A stretch of DNA of 64,000 bases from Arion vulgaris (GCA_020796225.1 CM036756.1:61904644-61968643), one strand, 5' to 3'. Shown: positions 46,101-50,654, counted from the first letter of the stretch. A program made the numbers and translations. The notes: generated from the letters alone by a model not told the origin.

Positions 46101-47706
46101 GGGGACAGCAAAAGGCTAACGGAGAGCGAATCCAGCAAACGCTGGTTGAAATCGAACACACCACCCAAGGATAAGCACCTGAGCTCCAATAGGTACTGAA
46201 GGCTGTGCACGTACATCCTGTTCTGATGTTTGGCTGTTTATATATCACAATAGAATGATAAAAATGGCTTAAGAACGATCGCGAGAGAGAGAATCTGACC
46301 TGATCTATTTGTGTTCTGTACCATACAACACTAATACGATTTTTGCTCCCACCCCCTTGCTGTTAGGAGGCACCGCCGTTTGATCCGATACTGTTTATAG
46401 TCACCCAGAATGGAAATAGCCTAGATTGATGTTGAGACTCAAATGCATAAGGTCGTTCTACTATCCACCACCCATAAACGTCCATGGTTTCTTCTTCTTC
46501 TGCGTTCCACTAGATTGGGATTTCGGATTCTCTAATAAAGGCAGCCATCTGCCTCAGGTTATCAGCCACGCCATACAGTTTGTCTGGGACACTAGTGTAA
46601 GTGGGCCACCTCTTTCTTCTCAAGTCCTGCTACTGGGGGCAGTTCTGTAGGATATATCTATGATTTATGCTTTCCTAGGCGAATCTTCCACAGTAGTTTG
46701 CCACCTCGTATGTAGGTCGAATCTTTTTTTCCGATCCGGACGACTCAGCTTCGGCCGCCTGGACATCGTAACCGGTTGTGCACGACCGTGACTGAACTGT
46801 ATTCTGGCTGCCCACGAATGAACCGTGCAACGAGGGCAGTTCCCAGTCAACGCTACGAACACGCTGGCGGGCATCTGACATTCTTACTACGTAAATCTCG
46901 AGGCAGATTGGCGACCGTAGAATCCATTATCCCATTCCTCATTGTGATGGGTCGTTGCACCATGTTATGCGCCTTATGGTCTGGTGCATCCGTTTTCTGC
47001 AAGCATTTGTTTCGGGTTAGCATTCCTACGGACATGTGCATCCGATTTCAGCCAAACCTCCTTAGTCGCCTCTTACGAATGCGTGGCAGGTAACAGTGTT
47101 TCTATTCTTTACACCCCAATTTGGGCCCCGATAACCACTCGGGCGATCCCTGGTTTAAATACATAAACCTCTTCAATCAGTCTCTATTGACTGACAGAAG
47201 AGCAACAAAGATTAAACATCCTGTTTAATATAACTTAATGCCATTGACTGACGAGCAAAAGATTGCAAATATTAGTCTCAAAGCAAGCAAAGATAACAAT
47301 CTAATTTGGTGGCATTCGATGTGACTACACATAAACAGAGGCGGCTGGTCATTAAGGGCCAGTGGGCCTAGCCTCACCAAAAATAATAATTAACGTGTAT
47401 TTATTATTTTAGAAATTATATAATATAAAATATAACCTAACCTAAAACCATGATTTTTCCGAAAATGTTTGTTCGGCCCTCCAACAAAATGATTACGAGC
47501 CGCCACTGCATAAACATATTGCAAACTACCACAGTAACAACGGTAAACTACATTACCTTGACACTTGAAGCCAGCTGCCGCAAGTAGAAGATGTTCATGT
47601 CCTCAAGTATTGAACAACTGTCTCCGTTTGTAGACTGTCTGGCATCCTCTGCCAGTTTTGTTGATTTCACAGAAACCGAATTTCTCCTTGTTAACAGCTT
47701 GTGCAT
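22044..47706 (-). CDS. RTKN: Rhotekin gene, full coding span in 13 exons
   Basis: Rhotekins bind GTP-loaded Rho and act at the cytoskeleton, including septin organisation. The 13 coding exons listed separately join with consistent phases into about 491 residues. The parts are an N-terminal helix (SILEDMNIFYLRQLASSVK), an HR1 Rho-binding coiled coil (about 35-110), an anillin-homology region (about 118-320; ISDIRIPLMW-type core, RRYAVFCVLKVG, RSMTDITFED, FGHYCCRLAA), a PH domain (about 318-430; WKRYWCSLKNLQLACW to LNKWWDGFQQHLLDQALW) and a short acidic tail. Vertebrate rhotekins are about 560-610 residues; the Pro-rich C-terminal tail is the part lacking. All 12 introns have GT and AG ends. 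Exon 2 lacks two bases. Introns hold SINE B, C, H, I and F, LINE D and the S element. Confidence 0.93.
22284..22535 (+). mobile_element. SINE C, 5' end slightly truncated
   Basis: Starts inside the head at 'cggggaagcaaagaatag', has the block 'aggcgactgaggtaagga', the body 'cctacttgtaggcgcataac', and the tail 'agagtggttaacaagtgg', ending in GAAGAAGAAAAAG. Confidence 0.75.
22610..23015 (+). mobile_element. LINE family D 3' fragment
   Basis: Contains VKWVDIIRRSHLKKMTWLYT and PGHAGV (RNase H end), a gap, then SQTLERV-type sequence. It ends in the ATAAC repeats (gcataacataacataaca). It lies in the last rhotekin intron. Confidence 0.75.
23318..23566 (-). mobile_element. SINE C, complete copy
   Basis: Flanked by an 11-bp duplication with one mismatch (tacatggtagc at 23307-23317, tacatggaagc at 23567-23577). 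Standard SINE C order read on the minus strand. Confidence 0.8.
23843..23950 (-). CDS. RTKN: Rhotekin exon 12 (end of PH helix, KQGSLY-type motif)
   Basis: Acceptor 'tattttctttag' ends at 23951; donor gtgaga at 23842. Two bases complete an Ala codon, then LWKHACDKQMNMKTTKRKPH and MLVRQGSLYEETPLI. This matches the vertebrate block FW/LW-H...CC-E-MKIE...RKPP...K-GS-Y-E and fixes the gene as rhotekin. It ends in phase 1, joined by exon 13. Confidence 0.93.
24019..24516 (-). mobile_element. B-long element, complete copy with an open 110-codon frame
   Basis: Perfect 11-bp duplication 'ctctttgaata' (24008-24018 and 24517-24527). SINE B head and block at the right end, then a minus-strand frame (24370-24038) reading NMVQRPLTMRNGITDSTVAN, RIFSHVVGMSDLPSR, NYILQICPQYTDLRRKRWPT and VADNLRQTAAFIRES. 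The frame is intact in this copy. Same structure as 2642-3167. Confidence 0.82.
24655..24903 (+). mobile_element. SINE B, complete copy (reference)
   Basis: Perfect 12-bp duplication 'atgtaatggtat' (24643-24654 and 24904-24915). The 249-bp copy begins cgccgagtggttaccgg, which resembles box A of a Leu/Ser tRNA gene. It has the central block 'cgcatgtcgtaagagtgact', the body 'gtttaggggcctaccaaacc', the tail 'catatcacaaagagtgatta' and (GAA)n. Confidence 0.88.
24932..25183 (-). mobile_element. SINE C
   Basis: Near-complete SINE C read on the minus strand, placed tail-to-tail against the SINE B at 24655-24903, 28 bp away. No clear duplication seen. Confidence 0.8.
25292..25457 (-). CDS. RTKN: Rhotekin exon 11 (second half of PH domain)
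   Basis: Acceptor 'atattttcag' ends at 25458; donor gtattg at 25291. In-frame reading NTQIFDADPSTSQKPHSFLI, RTVNENGIFDYTLAADTR, LELNKWWDGFQQHLLDQ, ending phase 1. This is the C-terminal half of a PH domain: beta strands with a FxI-type core, then the closing alpha helix with its conserved Trp. It corresponds to KETRIRAxD...HNFSVIN...L-KWMEAFWQHFFD of vertebrate rhotekin-2. Confidence 0.92.
25525..25760 (+). mobile_element. SINE I, near-complete
   Basis: Box B-like 'ggttttaatccgg' at the 5' side, then 'ccagagacgcctaggattgt', 'gctttgtgcaatactcttgg' and 'tgtaatgaagtcaatccttc'. Confidence 0.7.
25975..26115. repeat. Repeat W fragment
   Basis: Shares 'actttgtaaaacta', 'ttgttttta' and 'tagttttactgcaatcttccc' with the reverse strand of 59320-59405 and, in part, 20570-20620. 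Confidence 0.4.
26280..26690 (+). pseudogene. Decayed C-terminus of a multicopy animal transposon-associated protein
   Basis: Across three frames the remnant reads KEDIFVRPDI, LEFQAW-like decay, FLDSHVGFFPSN, then YGERLHQKILKMEERYKGMW and SIIVGV. The order IFxGPxIR, HSHLxYFPxNxGxxSxExGExxHQxIxxMExRYxGxW, DYCW is a signature I know from many repeated, unnamed animal proteins thought to belong to a mobile element. At least two frameshifts and stops. It lies in rhotekin intron 10. Confidence 0.5.
26900..27260 (-). mobile_element. LINE reverse-transcriptase fragment, weak
   Basis: The minus-strand reading INYSYSHVHEKYDKQGKFNQ then LNMNFMKTEVMTQCF resembles the 'L-MN--KTKVM' block after the catalytic motif of RTE-like reverse transcriptases. 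Short and decayed. Confidence 0.35.
27272..27400. repeat. Short dispersed repeat U
   Basis: 'agtgctctgatctccttcgc' and 'aatatctccaacag' recur at 55185-55250, and a weaker copy is at 36925-36970. Family unknown. Confidence 0.35.
27472..27597 (-). CDS. RTKN: Rhotekin exon 10 (first half of PH domain)
   Basis: Acceptor 'ccttgatgtag' ends at 27598; donor gtagaa at 27471. Reads exactly 42 codons in phase 0: EDDDLSMWKRYWCSLKNLQL, ACWSSADDVEVVQPMHTV, PVTK. The W-RYWCSL-xxLxLxCW pattern is the first two strands of a PH domain and aligns with ISWRRLYCVLRGGKLYCF of rhotekin-2. The open frame continuing past the donor is intron read-through. Confidence 0.92.
27846..28200 (-). mobile_element. SINE F, head-truncated
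   Basis: Read on the minus strand: 'gatcgagttcctagtcctat', 'aaacgtaggttctgtgttca', 'gcaggatggaaagccactgc', 'atcttcaccatcttcaaaat' and 'tggttactcaccgaagtgta', then the ATCAATCA tail. Confidence 0.75.
28390..28920 (+). mobile_element. SINE H split by a LINE fragment
   Basis: Head with box A-like 'gatttgcgtaattgatactc'. The box B region is interrupted at 28473 and resumes at 28794. The body 'atgaggaaaggaattgccca' and 'ctgaaaaggctacaggac' matches SINE H at 9885-10080. The break lies exactly inside the box B-like 'gtgtgggttc'. Confidence 0.72.
28474..28783 (-). mobile_element. LINE C-terminal fragment inserted in SINE H
   Basis: Perfect 10-bp duplication 'gtgtgggttc' (28464-28473 and 28784-28793). 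The minus-strand reading RLRxGHNRLNKHLTGYDCPL, VCACSTTDQTTEHVLQDCPL is a knuckle end (CxC...H...C), with a (GAA)n tail at the left. Related to families A, G and J but distinct. Confidence 0.75.
29115..29390 (+). mobile_element. LINE fragment, RTE-like C-terminus (family N)
   Basis: Translation gives VEQEIMSRRWRWIGHTLRKP, then a frame-broken PQGN-RGRPRNTW-like region, and ends GRRVKKKK (a (GAA)n tail). It lies just outside rhotekin exon 9, 42 bp away. Confidence 0.7.
29432..29538 (-). CDS. RTKN: Rhotekin exon 9 (end of anillin-homology region)
   Basis: Acceptor 'tttttaatcaacag' ends at 29539; donor gtatat at 29431. Two bases complete an Asp codon, then GQIHELPFFGHYCCRLAALP and NCLVQPTVTGFLNLQ. 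This is the LPLYGxxCCRLxAQPxC...GFLNxQ block that precedes the PH domain in all rhotekins. Ends in phase 0. Confidence 0.94.
29695..30010 (+). mobile_element. LINE fragment, RTE-like, decayed
   Basis: Phrases NYFGHIRKQDTMIKILLDRT and a RGSQKHKWRGNNRW region match the FGHI.R...I...GKR.RGR...W end of RTE-like elements. Stops at several points. Confidence 0.5.
30290..32620 (-). mobile_element. LINE family D: reverse transcriptase and RNase H, 5'-truncated
   Basis: The longest coding remnant of its family. In minus-strand order it has a linker (DNIKSILKTCSDTAPGPDGV), RT blocks (LRPLPKPGKD, GYRIITLQNTVGKLLEKFIA, DLQDAYNNVS, QGSPLSPVLFNVY), catalytic SYADDILVY near 31805, LKYLGITVDRSLSFKSHVEN, and a thumb (DYGLGLLTVSRTSLDKLERI). 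An RNase H domain follows (30409-31164) with its YTDGS, MEITAASRAL, ISDSMSML and GHAGVRGNERADSLAN motifs intact. About five frameshifts break the RT part. The 3' end carries an ATAAC repeat (30290-30305). RNase H after RT places it in the I group of LINEs (I, nimbus and relatives). No clear duplication was found. Confidence 0.88.
32850..33035 (-). mobile_element. SINE I, diverged copy
   Basis: The minus strand shows box A-like 'agtggtgaagtagtttg', box B-like 'ggttcaaatctagac', 'cagagatccctagattt' and 'ggtggcatgtcaatttt', in SINE I order. Confidence 0.6.
33214..33472 (-). mobile_element. SINE C, complete copy
   Basis: Perfect 10-bp duplication 'tgaggtagat' (33204-33213 and 33473-33482). All SINE C landmarks present, length 259 bp. 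Confidence 0.87.
33650..33870 (-). mobile_element. LINE fragment, RTE-like C-terminus
   Basis: The minus-strand reading KNITKQTLKWEAKDTRKKGC then SIEEIKRVSQDRAV matches the end of RTE-like polyproteins (AL-W-P-GKR-RGRPK...A-DR--W). Short, with the frame mostly open. Confidence 0.6.
34136..34233 (-). CDS. RTKN: Rhotekin exon 8 (anillin-homology region)
   Basis: Acceptor 'tgtttgatcag' ends at 34234; donor gtatgc at 34135. The first base completes a Leu codon from exon 7, then VPKFELVAKSSLCLSDVKDC and VKTFDLQMEINR, ending phase 1. It aligns with the vertebrate GxxYxLLAHTTLTLxxVxDxFxTHDL block. Confidence 0.92.
34600..34990. repeat. Dispersed repeat interrupted by SINE I
   Basis: Flanking sequence on both sides of the SINE (gattactaacctaggacac; cattgaactacatagggac) matches 870-1040, showing the uninterrupted form of this repeat. 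Confidence 0.5.
34672..34929 (-). mobile_element. SINE I, complete copy (reference)
   Basis: Flanked by c(T)6-7cattga (34659-34671 and 34930-34943). On the minus strand the head is strongly tRNA-like, with box A 'tggataagtggttatgcc' and box B 'gggttcgaatccgg'. The body then has 'agacgcctaggattgttgct' and 'gtgcaatgaagtcaattctt'. Length 258 bp. Confidence 0.85.
34991..36049. other. Rhotekin intron stretch, nothing recognised
   Basis: AT-rich intron sequence. Several short open frames on the plus strand have no recognisable motif. Confidence 0.35.
36050..36175 (+). mobile_element. LINE family E 3'-end fragment
   Basis: 'accagcgagccacaggaacc', 'atcagtatgcat' and the ending 'gcagccaataatcaaac' match the 3' end of family E (9260-9385, 52425-52545). 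Confidence 0.65.
36180..36720 (-). mobile_element. LINE fragment, region between endonuclease and reverse transcriptase
   Basis: The minus-strand reading AKRFHKAILQTITKIIPRGP, KNYKPYRTEELQKLEDKISF and then LWKLAKVRN, KIRFFILS-decayed text resembles the linker of jockey-like elements (RxxYKPxW...L...LWKL...L). No catalytic motifs included. Confidence 0.6.
37113..37144 (-). CDS. RTKN: Rhotekin exon 7, a 32-bp microexon
   Basis: Acceptor 'atacattcag' ends at 37145; donor gtaagtat at 37112. Ten codons (NDTDVMGNMI) plus two bases. Exon 6 ends in phase 0 and exon 8 needs two leading bases, so precisely such an exon is required, and no other candidate fits. It covers the variable link between the GRS-GKR basic stretch and the PKFELVA strand. 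Confidence 0.82.
37270..37330 (+). repeat. LINE family M 3'-end fragment
   Basis: 'tctagaaatctcttcttatcctgac' and 'aaacaggattgga' mirror the 3' end of family M (antisense at 17480-17560 and 53860-53920). Confidence 0.45.
37785..38048 (+). mobile_element. LINE family J 3' fragment
   Basis: Translation with one shift: KHVLQDCPFLSELRSN, then LKLTAQFVVHSKLSA-like text, and a closing GAAGAAG tail. The knuckle's first cysteines are lost. An antisense copy is at 50755-50968 inside a SINE I. Confidence 0.6.
38550..38770 (+). mobile_element. SINE I, near-complete
   Basis: Box A-like 'gacgaagtggttaagacg', box B-like 'gggtctgaatccgggc', then 'ctaagattgtcgctggagct' and 'gcaatgtagtcattccttcg'. Confidence 0.72.
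38859..39018 (-). CDS. RTKN: Rhotekin exon 6 (anillin-homology region, basic stretch)
   Basis: Acceptor 'attttatctttag' ends at 39019; donor gtaagg at 38858. The first base completes Phe, then EEVPHDFVMKLEVYCHDLHE, EFSMAQATKKMRKKVNDISG and SIGRSVGKRLSGL, ending phase 0. It aligns with the vertebrate AGPDFxLxLEVYxxC...KKLAxKL...S-GRxxGKR block. Confidence 0.94.
39235..39305 (+). mobile_element. SINE I 3' fragment
   Basis: 'gccgagtcatatgggata' and 'gcaatgaagtcaattttt' match the SINE I 3' end. The stretch just before it (39195-39245, 'agacttgcatcatactgaga') recurs at 48585-48635. Confidence 0.55.
39318..39430 (-). mobile_element. LINE family A 3' fragment
   Basis: 'attcaacgttgtcccttgta' and 'cacacagaggtccgtgtagt' match the minus-strand copy at 1160-1240 closely. 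Confidence 0.65.
39547..39667 (-). CDS. RTKN: Rhotekin exon 5 (anillin-homology region)
   Basis: Acceptor 'cctggttcag' ends at 39668; donor gtaagt at 39546. Two bases complete Asp, then YRRYAVFCVLKVGTDIYDTS, MINNVDRSMTDITFEDIIL and two bases. It aligns with rhotekin-2 SRRYAIFCLFKMGANVFDTD...VDKTITDICFEN. Confidence 0.96.
39740..40275 (+). mobile_element. SINE F, long rearranged copy
   Basis: SINE F body in order on the plus strand (gatctcagtgtaggtgagat, gttcctagtcctatcgaaac, ctggaaagccgctgcccgga, cttcaccatcttcaaattac, ggttactcaccgaagtgcaa) with a TCAATCAATCAAT tail. The middle (about 39870-40020) holds an extra stretch with a second, diverged copy of the 'cctagtcc...cgataaaac' segment. Confidence 0.72.
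40290..40525. mobile_element. Two SINE H parts in inverted arrangement
   Basis: 40290-40405 reads as SINE H on the minus strand (catgaggaaaggaaatgac, cctacctcctgcacac). 40410-40525 reads as the SINE H body on the plus strand (tcctgcacaatagggcatga, aggtccggaaaagctacagg). Confidence 0.6.
40585..40740 (+). mobile_element. SINE I, head-truncated
   Basis: Begins at 'agagacccctaggattgttg' and runs to 'tcatccttcggctttaaacc'. Confidence 0.75.
40893..40946 (-). CDS. RTKN: Rhotekin exon 4 (RIPLMW core)
   Basis: A 54-bp exon. Acceptor 'tttgcatccacag' ends at 40947; donor gtagtt at 40892. Reads (D)IRIPLMWRDTDHFKNKG. This is the most conserved rhotekin peptide, SDIRIPLMWKDxDHFxNK. Confidence 0.96.
41060..41345 (-). 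mobile_element. LINE fragment with C-terminal C2H2-like end, CR1/L2-like
   Basis: Minus-strand frames read TWRATVRDGSKRKEEKHYHI, then a QFYLQLLARTATLEP / ITSKDCHSRTISHNRHD region. This is a decayed form of the F-C--C-R-C-SR-GL--H end common in CR1/L2-type LINEs. Weakly supported in detail. Confidence 0.5.
41527..41640 (-). repeat. Fragment of the SINE/LINE tail
   Basis: 'ttcttctttgtgttcgttcc' and 'ttaaccactttttgtgatct' match the reversed tail of SINE B. Confidence 0.5.
41641..42290. other. Rhotekin intron stretch, nothing recognised
   Basis: Contains overlapping open frames on both strands (about 41670-42000) without recognisable motifs. The block has a base composition like the S element but no shared segment that I can see. 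Confidence 0.3.
42294..42343 (-). CDS. RTKN: Rhotekin exon 3 (50 bp)
   Basis: Acceptor 'tttgttcttag' ends at 42344; donor gtaaga at 42293. One base completes Ile, then SPEGNQLPCTAQVSVS and one base leading into exon 4. It corresponds to ERTACKGKIAIS of vertebrate rhotekins just before DIRIPLMW. Confidence 0.88.
42466..43078 (-). mobile_element. SINE F dimer: one complete copy and one 3' part
   Basis: The right unit is a full SINE F on the minus strand. Its head has a box A-like 'tgtggcgtagaggttagatg' and a box B-like 'ctcgattcgatccc', followed by 'gagatcgagttcctagtcct'. The left unit (42466-42660) repeats only the 3' part and tail. The two are joined near 42690 through a short copy of the 'gagatcagggatct' segment. 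Confidence 0.78.
43172..43418 (-). mobile_element. SINE B, complete copy
   Basis: Perfect 10-bp duplication 'gtcattgatg' (43162-43171 and 43419-43428). Full SINE B order, 247 bp. Confidence 0.86.
43425..43630 (+). mobile_element. LINE family D 3' fragment
   Basis: 'gagtctaagacattggaacg', 'catgccagacagtgtcgttc', 'ctttgggatggctgctgcag', ending 'gcgttgatcgcaaaacaaca'. Matches the 3' end of 30290-32620. The adjacent SINE B seems to have landed at its edge. Confidence 0.68.
43630..44060 (-). repeat. Scrambled remains of SINE C and B-long
   Basis: 43630-43690 is a SINE C tail (ttcttcgagcgctccatatc, gaccacttgttaacc). From 43700 onward, pieces of B-long appear with many gaps (attccgg-like, 'caccatgttatgcgcctcct', 'gcatccgttt'). 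The region looks deleted and rearranged. Confidence 0.45.
44150..44341 (-). CDS. RTKN: Rhotekin exon 2 (HR1 domain), two bases short
   Basis: Acceptor 'ttttgttaacag' ends at 44342; donor gtaaga at 44149. From phase 0 the exon reads DHVLQHKIDHEIK(C)R. The frame is then lost near 44296-44308 and resumes as EGIARLLMVSKHPAQILEVT, KNLLSTNIRILAYMSELQRL, KALEILGNS. Vertebrate rhotekins have LQxKIDxEIRMREGxxKLL without a break. The exon is 192 bp, whereas 194 are needed to leave phase 2 for exon 3, so exactly two bases are missing net. Compared with an expected 'aaaatgcgagaaggg', the sequence here is 'aaatgcagaaggg', consistent with two single-base losses. Confidence 0.93.
44440..44712 (+). mobile_element. 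LINE fragment, RTE-like (family L)
   Basis: 'agaaggtttagaacatttgg', 'gacaacaggtaaaatctagg', 'agttgtggagagacatgatcg' and 'acaccggcaggc' match the end of the family L copy at 13560-13745. Confidence 0.65.
44969..46290 (+). mobile_element. S element, 1.3-kb GC-rich non-autonomous retroelement, complete copy
   Basis: Perfect 12-bp duplication 'gaatctgacctg' (44957-44968 and 46291-46302). Shares with 4086-5308 the 5' end (ggggtcaaaggc), 'aagtagagatg', 'gggatccgctcgcaac', 'gacgagcgaactcccagag', the 3' region 'aggcagcaggttgccat'/'aagcccgggagggcaggcc' on one or other strand, and the end 'tttggctgtttatatatcac'. It ends 'gaacgatcgcgagagagaga'. The middle differs from copy 1 by large indels and has its own repeated phrases (catctctgtgatggggtca and near copies). 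It lies in rhotekin intron 1. Confidence 0.78.
46303..46490. other. Short intron stretch, nothing recognised
   Basis: Spacer between the S element and B-long copies. No feature seen. Confidence 0.3.
46491..47147 (-). mobile_element. B-long element interrupted by a SINE P
   Basis: Imperfect flanking duplication (ccatggttt at 46482-46490; ccctggttt at 47148-47156). Left part carries the LINE-like end (ttggacg-like, 'cagccacgccatacagtttg', 'agtgggccacctctttcttc'). Right part carries the middle, block and head ('ggtcgttgcaccatgttatg', 'aaacctccttagtcgcctct'). A SINE P sits between at about 46690-46875. Confidence 0.75.
46690..46875 (-). mobile_element. SINE P inside B-long
   Basis: Shares 'tttttccgatcc', 'ggacatcgtaac', 'cgctacgaacacgctgg' with 15278-15486, same orientation. 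Boundaries are approximate. A 'cgtatgtaggtcgaatc' segment at its left is not present in the first copy. Confidence 0.6.
47336..47508. mobile_element. MITE-like element with CAGWGGCGGCT ends
   Basis: Left end cagaggcggctggtcatta and right end (reverse complement) cagtggcggctcgtaatca form imperfect terminal inverted repeats. Flanked by 'cataaa' on both sides (47330-47335 and 47509-47514). CAGxGGCGGCT ends are common among hAT-like non-autonomous elements, but the duplication visible here is shorter than the usual 8 bp. Confidence 0.55.
47557..47706 (-). CDS. RTKN: Rhotekin exon 1 (start codon and N-terminal helix)
   Basis: ATG at 47706-47704, donor gtaatg at 47556; 50 codons ending in phase 0. 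Reads MHKLLTRRNSVSVKSTKLAE, DARQSTNGDSCSILEDMN and IFYLRQLASSVK. The LEDxNxxYxRQxA stretch before the HR1 domain occurs in invertebrate rhotekins. This ATG was chosen as the first in a frame that joins exon 2. The sequence upstream is AT-rich and lacks a pyrimidine tract, so this may be the first coding exon, though an upstream alternative exon is possible. Confidence 0.85.
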
Positions 47707-48192
47707 TTTCACATTAATATTATAAATTCTGCTTAGTTTTCAAATTGTTATTTTTCTTCTAAACCTTGAGTGCCATTGCTTACATACTAGTACGGCTCAT
47801 CTTAAAATATAAAATAGATTGTCGTTGTGTGTGTTTGTGTGAAGCAGGAAAAGCTAACGAACGCCCAACTCTGGAATCATGACATCTGGACTGCTTATCC
47901 ATGCAGAAATGTGTAGATCAACGCGACTCTGTACAGTTTTAGGTTAATTAGGCTGGTTTTGATTTTTTACTTGCTTGTTTATTTATTTATTTGTATTCAT
48001 GTATGTGTTTGTTTAATGTATTAATATCTTTATATATGTATTTGTTTATTTATTCCATTTGTAAACATAGTGCAACAGTCGAAAGAGCTAAACTATGAAT
48101 CCTGAACGCTAAAAGCTGCATTATTCCGAACCTAGTCACCTTTGAGAAAAGTCACCCACGCGACTTATGATAGCGCATTCTGCAAAAGACAT

Positions 48193-48195
<3 letters not shown>
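47707..48195. other. Region upstream of the rhotekin start; possible 5' UTR/promoter
   Basis: AT-rich, without recognised repeats or clear core promoter elements. The transcription start cannot be placed from sequence alone. Confidence 0.3.

Positions 48196-48247
<52 letters not shown>
48196..48247. repeat. (TA)n microsatellite
   Basis: About 25 uninterrupted TA units, then 'tgtgagag'. Open frames reading YIYIYI across it are artefacts. Confidence 0.95.
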
Positions 48248-48250
<3 letters not shown>

Positions 48251-49240
48251 AGAGTAAGGCACGAACTAATAAAACATGCTGCACATATATTATATGCAAT
48301 ATGCCACCTAGGAACAAAAAGCTATGCTACACCACACATAACTATTGAAAGTGCTAGGTTGGCAGAATGTATATCAAGTCATTAAATGTTGTTTTTTAAT
48401 TACTTTAATAGCAGAATTTATATTAAGTAATTATCTTTAGCTTTAGAACAATTAACTAGCTGGCAGGACCGTGCCGTGCTTGATACAGAGAAGCGGCCGC
48501 ATCAGGCGCACCGAAGAGGGCGGCTAAACAGCTAAATCCAAATTGAAGGTTATTTTAAAGAAAATACATTTAAGGGGCGGCATTTTGAAGACTTGCATCA
48601 TACTGAGAAAGTATACCACACGGCCCTGCTATAGTCTGTTTAACTTGTCACGTCGCACAGATAAGAAATTTGTATCTTTGTCCATTTGATGAAATAACTT
48701 GAAACTTGCATGACCAACGATGTTCTGCCTACAAAAAGTAATATTTTTCCATTCAACAGTTCATACGCATCTAGAAGTGCCTTCTTTGATTGTATATATT
48801 TAACGCGTCCATTGGTCAGTGGTAGAGAAACACACATAGTTTGCGACATTTAATACTTGACACAAATTAGCACATCCTTGAGCGAAACCGTGGTTTTTGA
48901 ACATTCTTTGCTTCTTTCCGGCACCATCATCGGCTTGAAATGATAATTAAATAAGTCATAAGTATGACAATCAAACTTGAGTTAAGGTCATATATGTAAT
49001 TAGTGAGGCTATGATCATATTGTGGACTTCTCAAACAAAACATTGTATAACATTTCTCAACTGAGTTTAGTTACAATGCAAAAGTGTCATTCAAGTACTT
49101 TTCGCGACTGCATTTCCAGTCAAAGAGGACATCTCAACTCTCGTCTCCCTCTGACTGTTCTTTTCACCATTTTATCATTCTTATTTGATAATAAAAGCCT
49201 TTTACTAAGAACGTTTGTTTTACGTCACAATCTTCGGTAC
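48248..49240. other. Non-coding stretch with one small repeat
   Basis: 48585-48635 (agacttgcatcatactgaga, cacacggccctg) recurs at 39195-39245. A 69-codon minus-strand frame at 48640-48849 has no recognisable motif. Otherwise nothing. Confidence 0.35.
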
Positions 49241-49244
49241 TATT

Positions 49245-49600
49245 TGAAGCTCTGTGCATGTCCTGCGGCGACGTGTCCGATTTCAACAAGCGTTTACTGG
49301 TCGTTCCGTCAGCCTTTGACTGTCTCCAGCCAAACTGCAAGGCAGCAGGTTGCTATTTTCTTTTAAGGTAGCGATCCTTAGACGACCTACCCTCTCGGGC
49401 TGTTGAACGTCATTTGTCCAGATTGCCGGTCTTTTTGTGGACTACTTGGTTTCCTTCCGTCCAGTTTTTGTGTACGGTTTGCTCCACTAGCTTTTGATTG
49501 TCCCCAATCTAACTACAAGGCAGTAGTAGTACGCTGCGAGCGGAAACGCGCACTGGATTCAAGCATCTGCTGGGCTTTCCAGTTTTTCTGCACCTTTTGT
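49245..49600 (-). mobile_element. S element fragment
   Basis: Shares 'agcctttgactgtc', 'gcaaggcagcaggttgct', 'acctaccctctcgggct' and 'gtacgctgcgagcgg' with 4260-4505 (same orientation). Both ends of the element are missing. Confidence 0.7.
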
Positions 49601-50330
49601 TGGTCCTCCCGCCATCTGTACCACAGTATACAAGAACCAGAGTAAAGAGCTATTTTATTGTAGTGATACCCCCCTACCACATATGTTAACACGCACATTG
49701 TACCGAAGAAGTAGCGATTTGAAGAGAACGTCTCAAAGTAGCTCCGCCATTGCCAATCCCACACCTGGACGGGAAAAGGGATGGCATTATGACATGGCAG
49801 CTAACTTTAACTGTAATGTAAATTATTTTTTTTTTAAACAACAATAATACAACTAAATCTACATTTTTTGTTTATTTCATGACACCATTGCAAGTATCAA
49901 CATTGGCCCCCATGTATGAGCTCAGATGATACTCCTTTCAATGAGACTTGACATCAAATGTCATATTGGTGCGTTTATTGTAAAACTAAAATTATGTATC
50001 AGACTTGCCAAATATGCTGCCAACATCAAAGGAAACCGTTATATTACAAAATCCAGGTTTCCTATAGCAATTTCTTCCATCAGACATTTGCGTCGGTATA
50101 ATTATAAGATTGGGTGCAAAGTTTCGCTACTGTAATGGTTTTGCTACAATTCGCACTGGACTGTGATTCACGTTAGTTAGACGTCGCAAAATGACCTAGA
50201 AGTCTTTGTTTCAAATACGTCATCGTGCCGCTTTGTCAAGTATTTTTTTCATAAATAGCTTTTGTATATTTCGAGTTTTTTCTCAGCCAAATGAGCCAAA
50301 CGTATTGTGAACAAAAATTCGGCCATAAGA
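49601..50330. other. Non-coding stretch, nothing recognised
   Basis: No exon, RNA gene or element recognised. Confidence 0.3.
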
Positions 50331-50342
50331 AGAAGTGAATGA

Positions 50343-50601
50343 GATTCTTCTTCTTCGAACGTTCCATATCGACCACTTGTTAACCACTCTGTGTGATTTG
50401 TATGTGATCTGAGCCTAAGAGTAGTTGTACGTTGTGCAAGTTATGCGTCTACAAGTAGCCGAGCACATCCGATTTCTGCGATGCTTTTTATTTACTAGGT
50501 AGCTTCCCTAAGTCCTACATCAGTCGCCTCTTACGACATACCTGTTGTAGGTCGCAATAGGTATATTCTTTGCTTCTTGAGGGTCCGGCACCACACGGCC
50601 G
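50343..50601 (-). mobile_element. SINE C, complete copy
   Basis: Perfect 12-bp duplication 'agaagtgaatga' (50331-50342 and 50602-50613). Full SINE C, 259 bp. Confidence 0.88.
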
Positions 50602-50654
50602 AGAAGTGAATGATATTACAGAAGTCGGGAAATTAGAGCTTATCACAATCAAGA

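Noticed and set aside
48167..48385. 72-codon frame with YIYIYI repeats
   Set aside because: Translation of the TA microsatellite.
48640..48849. 69-codon minus-strand frame as a possible exon
   Set aside because: No recognisable domain, no convincing splice sites, no partner exons.
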